Part shown: positions 26,381 to 35,467 of the stretch, in pieces | How positions within the stretch are numbered: the stretch's first letter is position 1 | Layout of the letters: every line of letters begins with the position of its first letter | Assembly (NCBI GenBank): GCA_009711805.1 | Contig: VEMX01000020.1 | Coordinates: 1-42,184, forward strand | DNA length: 42,184 nucleotides | Origin: Balneolaceae bacterium | Lineage (GTDB): Bacteria; Bacteroidota; Rhodothermia; Balneolales; Balneolaceae | Reading direction: 5' to 3' | Translations under genes and position numbers: made by a program | Notes under the pieces: model-generated | Seen by the model: the letters and a program-made list of their open reading frames with translations, nothing else | Told to the model about the DNA's origin: nothing | The model's database searches: none

Positions 26381-26962
26381 ATGGAACAACTAATCCAGGA
26401 AATTAAAGCATGCACCATTTGTGAACCCGAACTCTCACATGGGGTGAATCCAGTTTTCAGTGTACATCCCAACAGCAAGATTGCCATTATCGGGCAAGCG
26501 CCGGGCAGTATAGTCCATCGAACGGGAATTCCCTGGGACGACAAAAGCGGTGAACGTCTTCGTAAATGGATGAAGATAGATACCCATGTTTTTTATGATG
26601 AGAAACAGATTGCGATTATTCCCATGGGATTCTGTTATCCGGGAAAAGGTAAATCCGGAGATTTGCCGCCTCGTCCCGAATGCGCTCCCACATGGCACGA
26701 TCAACTCTTTGATTATCTCCAACATCTTGAGCTTATACTTTTGGTGGGGTCTTATGCTCAGAAATACTACCTGGAGGAAAAAATGAAGCGAACCCTCACT
26801 GAAACTGTGCGAAATTATAAAGAATATTTACCCCGTTTTTTTGTATTGCCCCATCCATCCCCGCGAAATAATATCTGGCTTAAAAGAAACCCCTGGTTCG
26901 AAACTGAAATACTCCCCAGTCTGCAGCAACACATAAAGGCGTTGAATATTGAACAGTTTTAA
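26381..26962 (+). CDS. Uracil-DNA glycosylase superfamily protein
   Basis: The 193-residue protein shows the UDG fold: IIGQAPG (36-42) followed by HRTGIPWDDKSGERLRKWM, the strand MGFCYPGKGKSGDLPPRPECAP, the central LILLVGSYAQKYYL, and LPHPSPRNNIWLKRNPWFE (157-175), where HPSPRNN matches motif 2. It belongs to a compact subfamily found in proteobacteria and Bacteroidota whose substrate is not established. Two Cys near the N-terminus (CTIC) recall the iron-sulfur family 4 enzymes, but the full four-Cys set is not evident. DNA repair is likely but unproven. The ATG lies 10 bp beyond the upstream terminator's T run. Confidence 0.8.
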   Translation: MEQLIQEIKACTICEPELSHGVNPVFSVHPNSKIAIIGQAPGSIVHRTGIPWDDKSGERLRKWMKIDTHVFYDEKQIAIIPMGFCYPGKGKSGDLPPRPECAPTWHDQLFDYLQHLELILLVGSYAQKYYLEEKMKRTLTETVRNYKEYLPRFFVLPHPSPRNNIWLKRNPWFETEILPSLQQHIKALNIEQF

Positions 26963-27114
26963 CTGCCGTCTACTTTCTGAATGTTACCAATGACCGATCT
27001 GTACCCAATCCTCCTTGTCAAACCCAAGCCGGGTCAGCTATCATGTTATCGTGGGATATCCAAAAGTGGAAACCGGCACCTCTGTCTATTTGTTTATAGA
27101 AATCCGATTGTCAC

Positions 27115-28755
27115 CTACTGATCATGGCTTCCATTTCCATTGGTATAGCCGTTTCCGTTCGAATACCCATTACCGTTGGTATACCCATTGCCATTCACTT
27201 GATTACTGCTGTTTGCAGGACTATGCCCATTTCCATTCCCATTCCCGTTACCCTTGGCAGCCATTTTGAGTAAGGCAGTATAATCTTCTTTTTCATCATC
27301 TGGCATAATCAGGTTTGCAGATGCATTATCAGGTCGTCTTTTTGAGGAATGGTTATGGCTATGGCTGATATCATTATTTTGGGTGAGGGATGTTGAACCA
27401 TTATGGCCATTTGCCACCCGTTTGTTGATGTCCTCAATAGCGGTACGTAATACATGAATCTTGCTTTGCAATTCTTCAGAAGTAGAGGCATTTCTTTCAG
27501 CCGTTTCTGCTGCGTTATCGGTTGTTTGAGATATGCTGGCAATATTTGCTTTCAACTCATCAAGGTATCCTACCTGTTCCCCGCTTAAAGACAATACTTC
27601 TTCAATCCAGTCTACCAGCTCAAGTATCTGTTCCGTAATACGCTCCGAAACTTGAGCTCCCTCATCAGCTTTGCGGATGTTTTCCTGGATCATGCCTTCA
27701 ATTTCGGTAGCTGCATCTGCCGTTTTCTGGGCAAGTACACGAACTTCTTCAGTTACAACAGCAAAACCAGAGCCTGCTTCTCCCGCTCTTGCCGCCTCTA
27801 CTGCCGCATTCAGTGCAAGCAGGTTTGTCTGGGAGGCAATACTGTCAATCATTTTGGTAATATTGGCAATATCGCTGCTCGATTCCTTCAGCTTTTCCAT
27901 CGACTCGTTCATTTGAGTAGTATTGTCGGTAATATGCTCTACTTTCTCTTTCACATACGAAGTCTTCTCATTCAGTTCAGAGATTTTAACATTCATCTTG
28001 TCAATCGACTTATTTGACTGCATTACCGACTCAGCATTCTGATGGGCATCCGTGGCCAGGTCTTGCCCCGAACTAGAAATAAAATCGGCAGCTTCGCTGG
28101 TATAGTGAACCGATTCGTTCAAATCTCCCATGATGTTAAACACCTCGGCATTATTGAGGTATTCATTGGTGAGATTAATTATAATATGGCTGATTACCAC
28201 CCCTTCTATAATCACAAAAGCGGCATGAATGGCTACAATACCCCAACCGCATCCATAATCAAATACCATAAGGGGAGTTCCTGCCAGGGTAAGTTCATAC
28301 GTTTGGGCCAGGTTAAAAGCTGCATGATGCACGGCTGTGGTTACAACTGCGGCTATGACCGGGCTTATATCCTTATATCGAATCAGGAAGGCAATGGCCG
28401 TAAAAATATGGAAGTGCATTTCTATCCTTCCCATATGCTGTTGAATAAAAATCATGGAAAAAGCCATAAAAGCCCCTCCCATGGTGATCCTGCTTATAGT
28501 AGAACCTGGATTCATCTGATATACCAGATATGCTGCTCCCACAATAATACCTCCCCCAATAAACCCCAGTAAATAGGTACCATAGGAAAAAGCGGTTATG
28601 GTTGATGCTACTGCCCAGTGTATCAACAATAAGCGGATCATAAATTTGTCTGTTTCTACAAAAGAGCGATTTAATCTTTGGCTCACCCCCTTAGATAGTC
28701 CGGAATTATGAGCCGGAAACCATGTTGATAGCATACTTTTATTAACTGTATTCAT
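27115..28755 (-). CDS. Methyl-accepting chemotaxis protein with membrane-embedded His-rich sensor
   Basis: The 546-residue protein has five or six membrane helices (about 38-200) in place of a periplasmic ligand domain. The region contains EMHFHIF (112-118), AVHHAAFN (141-148) and further His at 177 and 190. A cytoplasmic coiled coil follows, with the MCP hairpin tip at about 300-345 ([20 protein letters not shown]), the CheA/CheW contact site. The last ~50 residues are a low-complexity tail of NGNG and NGNGYT units. No chemotaxis genes are nearby. The histidines could bind a metal or haem, which is inference. Signalling function is well supported; ligand is unknown. Confidence 0.9.
   Translation of the reverse strand: MNTVNKSMLSTWFPAHNSGLSKGVSQRLNRSFVETDKFMIRLLLIHWAVASTITAFSYGTYLLGFIGGGIIVGAAYLVYQMNPGSTISRITMGGAFMAFSMIFIQQHMGRIEMHFHIFTAIAFLIRYKDISPVIAAVVTTAVHHAAFNLAQTYELTLAGTPLMVFDYGCGWGIVAIHAAFVIIEGVVISHIIINLTNEYLNNAEVFNIMGDLNESVHYTSEAADFISSSGQDLATDAHQNAESVMQSNKSIDKMNVKISELNEKTSYVKEKVEHITDNTTQMNESMEKLKESSSDIANITKMIDSIASQTNLLALNAAVEAARAGEAGSGFAVVTEEVRVLAQKTADAATEIEGMIQENIRKADEGAQVSERITEQILELVDWIEEVLSLSGEQVGYLDELKANIASISQTTDNAAETAERNASTSEELQSKIHVLRTAIEDINKRVANGHNGSTSLTQNNDISHSHNHSSKRRPDNASANLIMPDDEKEDYTALLKMAAKGNGNGNGNGHSPANSSNQVNGNGYTNGNGYSNGNGYTNGNGSHDQ
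27117..27255 (-). repeat. Short-unit tandem repeat coding the NG-rich tail of the chemoreceptor
   Basis: CCATTGCCATT- and GGTATACC-type words recur, coding repeats of NGNG and [12 protein letters not shown]. The tract is likely variable in unit number between strains because such repeats slip. It lies at the C-terminus, away from the signalling tip. Confidence 0.6.
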
Positions 28756-28807
28756 AATACATCCTTGGGCTAACCTCTTTATTTATTACAAAATCTATTG
28801 CAAAAAC

Positions 28808-29398
28808 CTATACATCGGCTTGCAGAGCCAATGCTTCACTAACTACTTGCTTTATCGTTTGCTGATCACTCTCATTCGACAGTACCCGGTATATTTTCCA
28901 GTTGCCGTTCTTCCTGTGAACTACAAAGAAGTGATCGGTATGAAATATCTCCCCCGGATTTTGAAAAGACTCGTTTACACGCACCCCAAAATCCTTTGTT
29001 AATGCCTCTAATTCCTGGGCTTCAATATTAATGCCTCTTATTTTTGGTGAAAATAAATGGCTGTATTCATTGGCAGAAGGTCCTTTTGACTCAGTATCTA
29101 TATCAACAAAAAAAGCACCAGCAGCTGACTCTTTATTCTCTTTTTCTACCTTTTCCAGCACCTCTTTTACTTTCACCAGCGAAGAGGGACAAATAGATGC
29201 ACATCCCACATATCCAAAAAACACAACCTCTACCTGATTCTTGGATTGGGCTAAAAATTGATTTTGAGTTATACTTTTTGATTCAAGTGGGTGTCCTTCT
29301 CCAATAAAGGAAAAACCGACAGCAAGAGCGGCGGGCAAAAACAAAATACTTCCTGCTAAAATAAATGATATAAGCTGTTTCCTAACCAATGGGGGCAC
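28808..29398 (-). CDS. SCO1/SenC-type thioredoxin-like protein
   Basis: The 196-residue protein has an N-terminal signal anchor (about 8-30) and a thioredoxin-like domain with FFGYVGCASICP, the SCO CxxxC copper motif (Cys66, Cys70). A conserved distal His is in HTDHFFVV (His156). SCO proteins deliver copper to cytochrome oxidase CuA or act as thiol reductases outside the cytoplasm. The only starts are GTG at 29398 or a TTG shortly after, because a TAG precedes in frame. No oxidase gene is adjacent. It lies 52 bp from the chemoreceptor on the same strand. Confidence 0.85.
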   Translation of the reverse strand: MPPLVRKQLISFILAGSILFLPAALAVGFSFIGEGHPLESKSITQNQFLAQSKNQVEVVFFGYVGCASICPSSLVKVKEVLEKVEKENKESAAGAFFVDIDTESKGPSANEYSHLFSPKIRGINIEAQELEALTKDFGVRVNESFQNPGEIFHTDHFFVVHRKNGNWKIYRVLSNESDQQTIKQVVSEALALQADV

Positions 29399-29576
29399 CT
29401 ATGATATTCACATTTTATGCTATTTCGTTTATCGCCCGAAAGTCCTAAATCTTAAGTTCCAAATAATCTTTGATTAACATTTTAACACCCTTTTCTCCCT
29501 GTAATAGCTGGTTTTTTTGATAGAATTATACTTTATTCAATACAGGGTTTGAAAATCAGGGATTAAATATACGGTC

Positions 29577-30560
29577 ATGAAGTTTTTTTGGGTTCTCTTG
29601 TTTCTCTTTCTATCGATAAATGCATTTGGGCAATCGGCCTCTTCACAGGTTAATAACACTTCAGTTTCTATACTCGAAGCCAATGAGCAAGGGGCAAAAT
29701 TCCTTTCCGGCTTTGATAATACATCACTCCGTTCTCTCTCAACCAAAGAAATCACCATTCAGAAAAACCAGCTTATATCTGACGCATTAATAGCACATGG
29801 GATTTTCCCGGAGATGAATGCAAGCTTACTGGTTGGCTGGCTAAATCCTGAACTTGAAGATATAAACCGGGTTACTGCAAATACAAGGCTTAGTATTCCG
29901 GTAGTAGAAGACAATACATCATCCGGAAGAAAAGAAAATCAATGGTTCTACCTAAATGTATCGAAAGAACTGGGAATATTAACCAGCGAACGAATAGATC
30001 TGTTGGGCAACAACTTTGACGACCTCCCGGAAAGCAGTACTTCAAGTTTTACCTCATTCCAAAACAACTTAGCCACACTCGAACAACTTACCCTGGAAGA
30101 ATATGGAGCCTCCGCCACCGGTTACTACATACTGCTGGATAAATACCTAAATGCTTTTCATGAAGAAAGCCGGGATTTGCATAATATCCCCAATTCGAAT
30201 ATTGATGTTGGAAGCTTTAACAAACAAACGGAAATACTGAACGCATTTATCAAAACTTTTAACAATCAAAAATTTCTCCGTGATGTTAAGGTAAATGTAA
30301 AAAAAGGGAATGAGAAGATACCTGAATGTAGAATTCATGCCAAAATTGAATACTTTTTTAATGATGAAAGCTGCAATTCGGAACCATGCATGATTTCTCT
30401 ACCGGGCTTGAGCTCTCCTGCTGAAGGCCGGCTTTATGGGGCACATTACCTGGTTTGGGGAACGAAAGCGAAGGTTGGAGTAACAGACACCCTTAAAGTA
30501 AATGTGCACTCCCTCAAAGATGATGATGAAATTGATTTAACCTACCTGGGTGATGAATAA
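29577..30560 (+). CDS. Exported protein with a LysM-like segment, function unknown
   Basis: The family is not recognised. The 327-residue protein has a clear signal peptide (FFWVLLFLFLSINAFGQ). Residues about 55-110 look LysM-like: a helix ISDALIAHGI, then LLVGWLNPELEDINRVTANTRLSIPVVE, ending in the typical NP...N.....T.L.IP pattern. The rest is helical (about 150-230), then a C-terminal strand-rich part with paired Cys (CRIHAKIEYFFNDESCNSEPC). If the LysM reading is right it could bind peptidoglycan. Its stop overlaps the start of the following membrane-protein gene by 8 bp, so the two are coupled. Confidence 0.6.
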   Translation: MKFFWVLLFLFLSINAFGQSASSQVNNTSVSILEANEQGAKFLSGFDNTSLRSLSTKEITIQKNQLISDALIAHGIFPEMNASLLVGWLNPELEDINRVTANTRLSIPVVEDNTSSGRKENQWFYLNVSKELGILTSERIDLLGNNFDDLPESSTSSFTSFQNNLATLEQLTLEEYGASATGYYILLDKYLNAFHEESRDLHNIPNSNIDVGSFNKQTEILNAFIKTFNNQKFLRDVKVNVKKGNEKIPECRIHAKIEYFFNDESCNSEPCMISLPGLSSPAEGRLYGAHYLVWGTKAKVGVTDTLKVNVHSLKDDDEIDLTYLGDE

Positions 30561-31110
30561 AATCAACAAAGCCATAGACACCGTAACCCTGGTAACCGGT
30601 ATGTTTGGGGGATACCTCTTCAACATTACCCCTCCCGAAAATGGACTTGTATTTATATCCGGCATCTCGTTCTTAAGCGGAGTATTGCTATACCTGATTA
30701 TAAAAGGACTGGCCCATCTTATTCCTGAAAACAAAATGGTAGGTTATTTCTCTCTTGCAATATCTGTTGTTCTGGCCGGTGTATTTATCTTCGCGGCATT
30801 TCAATACAATACCCAATACAATCAAACGGTATTTACTTACCAGAATGAGCTTTTTATAGGCTGTGGAGATGATGAGACATCAATGACTGATGCCACCATC
30901 ACTGAAATAGAAAATAACGATTTCACTTCGCCAGCAGATAAGGTGATGCAACTTTCTGTTACATTCATTGACCATGTATGGAAAGCTGATGCCCTGGAAA
31001 AATGCAAAAACAGCTTAAACCGAAACTACTTTATAATGGTTGCGTTATTTTTTGCAGCCTTATTCGTGCTCACCCACTTCGTACTTCCATCGGAACAAGA
31101 AGTATCTTGA
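30553..31110 (+). CDS. Four-helix membrane protein coupled to the preceding exported protein
   Basis: The family is not recognised. From the ATG inside the previous gene's last codons the protein has 185 residues. There are four hydrophobic segments: about 12-27, 32-55, 65-90 and 158-180. A polar domain of about 65 residues lies between the third and fourth (YNTQYNQTVFTYQNELFIGCGDDETS...CKNSLNRNY), probably on the periplasmic side, with two Cys that may pair. The 8-bp overlap points to a joint function. No terminator is obvious before the etf operon; a possible T-rich stop is absent. Confidence 0.6.
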   Translation: MNKINKAIDTVTLVTGMFGGYLFNITPPENGLVFISGISFLSGVLLYLIIKGLAHLIPENKMVGYFSLAISVVLAGVFIFAAFQYNTQYNQTVFTYQNELFIGCGDDETSMTDATITEIENNDFTSPADKVMQLSVTFIDHVWKADALEKCKNSLNRNYFIMVALFFAALFVLTHFVLPSEQEVS

Positions 31111-31253
31111 TTCAACTAAGTATCCGGCCTCTGTCAGATGAGCTACATCCACTCCTTCCCCTTTTTTGCATATATCGTTACCTGCCCAATACATTCCCCT
31201 CTATTAATCCCCTAAAAAATGGATGAAAGTATAACACTTTAATCAGGCTTTTG

Positions 31254-31260
31254 TATATTG
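31254..31260 (+). promoter_or_regulatory. Candidate promoter element TATATTG for the etf operon
   Basis: TTGTATATTG at 31251-31260 repeats the word seen ahead of the DUF4174 gene and is a partial match to TAnnTTTG, 55 bp before the etfB start. No good TTG is seen at -33, so this is tentative. Confidence 0.35.
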
Positions 31261-31314
31261 CCCGCCCCTAAAAAAGCGTTTCCATTTAAATATTAACTGA
31301 AGATTTTTTAGAGA

Positions 31315-32085
31315 ATGAAAATATACGTTTGTATCAAGATGGTGCCTGATGTAAATGCACCCATTCAAATCAAGGAAGGAAAGCTCATTCAGGATGCTGA
31401 CCGGATGATCCTGAATGCCTACGACGCCTCTGCTGTAGAGGAAGCCCTGGTACTAAAAGAAAAGCACGGCGGAGAAGTAGAAGTAGTAAGTGTAGGAGCC
31501 GCCAAAGCTTCCGAAACCATCCGAAAGGCACTGGCTATGGGGGCGGATAAAGCTACTCATATTACAACCTCCGGGGATGAATTGTTTGATTCTGGCAGCT
31601 ATGCACGGATTTTAGCTGCATTTTTTAGCGACAAGGAATTCGATATCCTCTCCCTGGGGAAACAGTCACAGGACACCGACTCCGGACTGACCGGTAGTAT
31701 GGTAGCAGAGCTTCTGAACCTCCCCTATACCACTAATGCGGTAGGGCTCGAAATCGAAGATGGAAAGCTGATTGTGAAAAGACAGGGAGATACCGGACAG
31801 GAAATGATTGAACTGCCCACTCCTTGCGCCGTTACCTGCTCTAATGATATGAACGAGCCACGCATTCCCAACCTGAAAGGAATTATGGCATCTAAACGAA
31901 AGCCGGTTGAGCAAATTGAAATAGACGATCTTAGTATGGATGATTCAGCACTTGAAGCCAACACCCAGGTCGTTTCTTATGAAGAAAAACCCGCCCGGGA
32001 AGCAGGCAAAAAATTTGAAGGTGAAGCGGACGAAATCGCCCGTGAAGTAGCACAACTGCTCGATACCGAAGCAAACGTCCTGTAA
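31315..32085 (+). CDS. etfB: Electron transfer flavoprotein beta subunit (EtfB/FixA)
   Basis: The 256-residue protein is the AMP/FAD-nucleotide binding beta subunit: KIYVCIKMVPDVNAPIQI at the start, NAYDASAVEEALVLKEKHGGEVEVVSVG, then GKQSQDTDSGLTGSMVAELLNLPY, and the signature VTCSNDMNEPRIPNLKGIMASKRKPVE. It pairs with EtfA to carry electrons from acyl-CoA and other dehydrogenases. With split fixC and fixX downstream, the operon has the FixABCX layout. Whether this ETF is the simple or the bifurcating type cannot be decided by eye. The gap to etfA is 103 bp, longer than usual. Confidence 0.95.
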   Translation: MKIYVCIKMVPDVNAPIQIKEGKLIQDADRMILNAYDASAVEEALVLKEKHGGEVEVVSVGAAKASETIRKALAMGADKATHITTSGDELFDSGSYARILAAFFSDKEFDILSLGKQSQDTDSGLTGSMVAELLNLPYTTNAVGLEIEDGKLIVKRQGDTGQEMIELPTPCAVTCSNDMNEPRIPNLKGIMASKRKPVEQIEIDDLSMDDSALEANTQVVSYEEKPAREAGKKFEGEADEIAREVAQLLDTEANVL

Positions 32086-32188
32086 TATGGAGTGAGATAG
32101 AAGCTGCCAGATGAGTTTATCCATCTAAGGCCCACACTTAGCATTTGAAGTTCACTACACAACAGATTTTAAATTATTCTCAAAACAA

Positions 32189-33163
32189 ATGAGCACATTA
32201 CTTACACACATTGCAATCTCAGACGGTAAAATTAAACGCTCCTCCCTGGAAGTTTTATCGCATTGTAAACAACTCGCCGACCAAAACGGACACACGGTAG
32301 AAGCCGTGATTGTTGCCCCTGAAGCATCTTCTTTTACAGATGAAGTTCAAAAGTACGGAGCATCAAAAGTTTATACCGTTGAAGATCCTATCTTTAAAAA
32401 CCACATGAACACTCCTGTTTTAAAAGCACTTGCCAAAGTAATGGAACAGGCTAACCCTTATGTATTTGCTTTTGCTTCTACTGAAGGCACCAAAGATATT
32501 ATGGGAGCCCTGGCTGCCAACCAGCAAGCAGCTGTACTTCCCGATGTTTCAGCCTTTAAATTTACGGATGACGGCATCCAGGCCAAACGCCCTGTAATGG
32601 CAGCCAAAATCATGGCCAATACTGAAGCTAAGGGCGACACCATATTGGTTTCTGTTCGTTCCGGCTCCTACGATCTCAACGAATCACCAACCGAAGCAGA
32701 AGTAGTAAACATCGACTTCAGCATGGATGAAGGTGAGCTCAAAGCTACCCTGCGTGAAATTATTTCGGCAAGCGGAGATACCATTGACCTAAACGAAGCA
32801 GAAGCTATTGTAGCAGCAGGCCGGGGGGTAAAAGATGAAGAAGGGCAAAAACTGATTTCGGAATTAGCTGAAATTTTAAATGCTGGAATAGGAGCTTCCC
32901 GGGCATTAACCGAAGCCGGAGTGTACGATCCCAGCTTGCAGATTGGGCAAACGGGAAAAGTAGTTTCACCACAATTATATATTGCGGTAGGTATTTCAGG
33001 GGCTATTCAACACGTAGCTGGTATGGCGAACTCAAAAGTAATTGTAGCCGTAAATAAAGATGCTGACGCTCCTATTTTTGATGTAGCGGACTACGGCATT
33101 GTCGGAGACTTATATAAAGTACTCCCTCCCTTTATTGAGGAAATCAAAAAAATTAAAGGCTGA
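32189..33163 (+). CDS. etfA: Electron transfer flavoprotein alpha subunit (EtfA/FixB)
   Basis: The 324-residue protein binds FAD in its C-terminal domain, with GRGVKDEEGQKLISELAEILNAGIGASRALTEAG and the signature QIGQTGKVVSPQLYIAVGISGAIQHVAGM, then VNKDADAPIFDVADYGIVGDLYKVLP. All are diagnostic of EtfA. The N-terminal half is the ETF alpha/beta domain shared with EtfB. It is the electron donor to the FixC-type dehydrogenase coded 82 bp downstream. Confidence 0.96.
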   Translation: MSTLLTHIAISDGKIKRSSLEVLSHCKQLADQNGHTVEAVIVAPEASSFTDEVQKYGASKVYTVEDPIFKNHMNTPVLKALAKVMEQANPYVFAFASTEGTKDIMGALAANQQAAVLPDVSAFKFTDDGIQAKRPVMAAKIMANTEAKGDTILVSVRSGSYDLNESPTEAEVVNIDFSMDEGELKATLREIISASGDTIDLNEAEAIVAAGRGVKDEEGQKLISELAEILNAGIGASRALTEAGVYDPSLQIGQTGKVVSPQLYIAVGISGAIQHVAGMANSKVIVAVNKDADAPIFDVADYGIVGDLYKVLPPFIEEIKKIKG

Positions 33164-33245
33164 TATTTGAAGCCTTAAACTAAATCTATATTGTTGAGAC
33201 CTTTCCCATTACATGTGGGAAGGACAACATATAAATACTATTTCT

Positions 33246-34571
33246 ATGGATGATAAGTTTGATTGTATCGTTATTGGAGGAGGGGTAGCCGGATTAGCAG
33301 CCGCCATGACCCTGGCCAGGAACAACATGAAGTTTCTTCTCATTGAGCGGGGTGAATTCGCCGGTTCTAAAAACGTATCCGGAGGCGTGCTTTGGGGGCA
33401 TGATCTTGCCAAGCTTGTACCCAATTACTGGGAAGAAAAAGATGGTGGCTGGGAACGGTTTATCAACCACCGCCGGCTTACTCTTATAGACGAACAATCA
33501 AGTTTTTCGCTGGATTTTAAATCATCCCATTTTAACCAGCCGCCCTATTCCGGGGTAGTAGTTCTGCGTTCAAAATTCGACAACTGGCTGGCCGGCAAAG
33601 TCCAGGAAGCTATCGATGCCAGCAACTTTGCCATGGATTCTTTCATTGCTACCAATATTAAGGTGGATGAAGTGCTCATGGAAAATGACAAAGCCGTGGG
33701 TATCAAAACCGGAGACGATGAGTTTCATGCCGAATCGGTGATTATTGCCGAGGGCGTAAATAACCTCCTCACCCGCCAGGTGGGCCTGCAGGATAAATAT
33801 GTACCTGCCGACCATATGCTTACCGGAATTAAAGAGATTATCCGGTTCGACCAGGATGTGCTTGAACACAAATTCCAGCTCAATGGTCTAAGTGGTATGT
33901 CGAACGAGTTTGTGGGCTGGGCTACCGATGGTGTGGAAGGCGGAGGCTTTCTCTACACCAACCGCGATACTATTTCGCTGGGCTTAGTACTGGGTATCAA
34001 AGACATGCGGGAGAAAAAGAAAAGTCCACATGATGTGCTCAATCACTTTAAAACCCACCCCGTTATTGCCGATGCCATTAAAGGCGGGGAAATTGTGGAA
34101 TATTCGGCCCATGTGGTTTCATCCGGCGACAAGCGAGCCATGCCCCGCGAATTGTATAAAGATGGAATACTGCTCGTTGGAGAATCAGCCAACCTGCTGA
34201 TGAACGCCGGGAAAGCCATCCAGGGTATGGATTATGCCATGCGGTCTGGGATACTTGCAGCCGAGACTATTGTGAAAGCCAAAGAGAAAAAAGACTTCAC
34301 TTCGGCTACTCTGAAAGAATACCGGGCTGCCCTCGATGACAGCTACGTCATGAAAGACATTAACGGTTTCCAGGATGCCGTTCACCTTCTGCACACCGAC
34401 ACCATGCAGCATAAAATACCTAACCTGGTATGCGATTTTGGACGACAGTTCTTCACTATCAAAAATGAACCCACACCCAAATCCAAGGATATGTTGAAGG
34501 GAGCTATCAAAAGACATTCATCGCTGTGGGAGCTGGCAAAATTAGGATTTAAAGCCGGAAAATCGTTGTAG
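33246..34571 (+). CDS. FAD-dependent ETF:quinone oxidoreductase subunit, FixC-type
   Basis: Starting at the ATG of MDDKFDCIVIGGG the protein has 441 residues. The N-terminal dinucleotide-binding motif is GGGVAGLAAAMTLARNNMKFLLIERGEFAGSKNVSGGVL, and the second FAD motif GDKRAMPRELYKDGILLVGESANLLMNAGKAIQGMDYAMRSG is the FixC/ETF-QO hallmark. Full ETF-QO carries a fused ferredoxin domain. Here that part is the separate fixX, so it is FixC-like. It accepts electrons from EtfAB and passes them through FixX to quinone or a low-potential acceptor. An upstream in-frame Met would add 11 non-family residues. The gene is separated from fixX by a four-helix-bundle pseudogene. Confidence 0.9.
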   Translation: MDDKFDCIVIGGGVAGLAAAMTLARNNMKFLLIERGEFAGSKNVSGGVLWGHDLAKLVPNYWEEKDGGWERFINHRRLTLIDEQSSFSLDFKSSHFNQPPYSGVVVLRSKFDNWLAGKVQEAIDASNFAMDSFIATNIKVDEVLMENDKAVGIKTGDDEFHAESVIIAEGVNNLLTRQVGLQDKYVPADHMLTGIKEIIRFDQDVLEHKFQLNGLSGMSNEFVGWATDGVEGGGFLYTNRDTISLGLVLGIKDMREKKKSPHDVLNHFKTHPVIADAIKGGEIVEYSAHVVSSGDKRAMPRELYKDGILLVGESANLLMNAGKAIQGMDYAMRSGILAAETIVKAKEKKDFTSATLKEYRAALDDSYVMKDINGFQDAVHLLHTDTMQHKIPNLVCDFGRQFFTIKNEPTPKSKDMLKGAIKRHSSLWELAKLGFKAGKSL

Positions 34572-34578
34572 GAGGATG

Positions 34579-34610
34579 GGAAAAGTGAAAAGTTTCTTAA
34601 AGACTTTTCC
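34579..34610 (+). terminator. Weak A/T-rich hairpin after the fixC-type gene
   Basis: GGAAAAGT (34579-34586) and ACTTTTCC (34603-34610) form a perfect 8-bp stem with a second AAAAGT/ACTTTT register inside. The stem is AT-rich and is followed only by TGTTT, so termination would be weak. The low-complexity word GGGAAAAGTGAAAAG recurs in similar form at 35357-35376. Confidence 0.4.
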
Positions 34611-34664
34611 TGTTTATCAAACTTTTGTATCTGATTGTGAATAACGACTTTAATATACTTGATC

Positions 34665-35008
34665 ATGATCAAGTTAAACCATAAAGACCTAAATGTTTAT
34701 AAGAGTAGCATTGAACTTGTTACTGAAATTTACAGATTGACACAGATTTTCCCGAAAACAGAAACATTTGGGATAAGCAGCCAAATGAGAAGAGCATCAA
34801 TTTCTGTACCTCGAATATTGCGGAAGGTTCTTCTCCTTTTTCAAAGAAAGAACGAAAACGATTTTATGAAATAGCAAGATCGTCTCTTGTAGAACTTGAT
34901 ACACAAATAGAAACCTCGTTCAATTTGAAATATCTGAAAAGAACTGAAACTGAAAAAGTTGAAAACTTAGCCAATAAAACTTTTGCCATGTTATCTAACA
35001 TGATTTAA
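34665..35008 (+). pseudogene. Frameshifted four-helix bundle protein gene (23S IVS/S23 family)
   Basis: The first frame reads MIKLNHKDLNVYKSSIELVTEIYRLTQIFP...SSQMRRASISVP and then goes out of frame at about 34811. One base down, the next frame continues SNIAEGSSPFSKKERKRFYEIARSSLVELDTQIETSFNLKYL to the stop at 35006-35008. SVPSNIAEGS is the family signature, so one missing T near 34811 explains the break. Restored, it would be about 115 residues. It sits between the fixC-type gene and fixX, a place normally without a gene. Either the deletion is real decay or a sequencing error; the sequence alone cannot tell. Confidence 0.85.
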
Positions 35009-35034
35009 AAAAATTCACGTCTCACTAAATAACT

Positions 35035-35337
35035 ATGAAGAATCTCAAACTTACAGAGCGCTTAGGTTTAGTCAGCTACCGAAATCAGGCTAAATCTGAT
35101 ATCAAACCACATATTATTGTAGATACCGATATTTGCAACACCACTTGCCCTCATAAATGCACGACTTATGTATGCCCGGCTAACTGTTATACTATGGATG
35201 AAGATAAACAAGTGCACTTCCAGGTTGAAGACTGTATTGAATGCGGAACCTGTATGTATGCCTGCGACCAGGGTGCGGTAGACTGGAACTACCCCGATCC
35301 AGAAATCGGCCGTGGTGTTACCTGGAATTTTGGGTAA
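35035..35337 (+). CDS. fixX: Ferredoxin-like protein FixX
   Basis: The 100-residue protein carries CIECGTCMYAC with Cys67, 70, 73 and 77, of which three or four plus a distant Cys bind a 4Fe-4S cluster. Other Cys (34, 38, 42, 47, 51) lie in the partly conserved N-terminal region. It matches the C-terminal ferredoxin domain of ETF-QO and FixX. It would carry electrons from the FAD of the FixC-type protein to the quinone pool. A four-helix-bundle pseudogene separates it from its partner gene by 463 bp, which could lower its expression. Length is normal for FixX. Confidence 0.92.
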   Translation: MKNLKLTERLGLVSYRNQAKSDIKPHIIVDTDICNTTCPHKCTTYVCPANCYTMDEDKQVHFQVEDCIECGTCMYACDQGAVDWNYPDPEIGRGVTWNFG

Positions 35338-35467
35338 GCATTCGTATTTCGTAACCGGGAAGAAAAGTGAAAAGGCAGAAGATTTTTGGGCTTAACAAGT
35401 CAAATGAGGCGGGTAGCTTGAACATCTCTTTCATCTACAATCTCAAATCTCACTTCTCACCTTCAAA

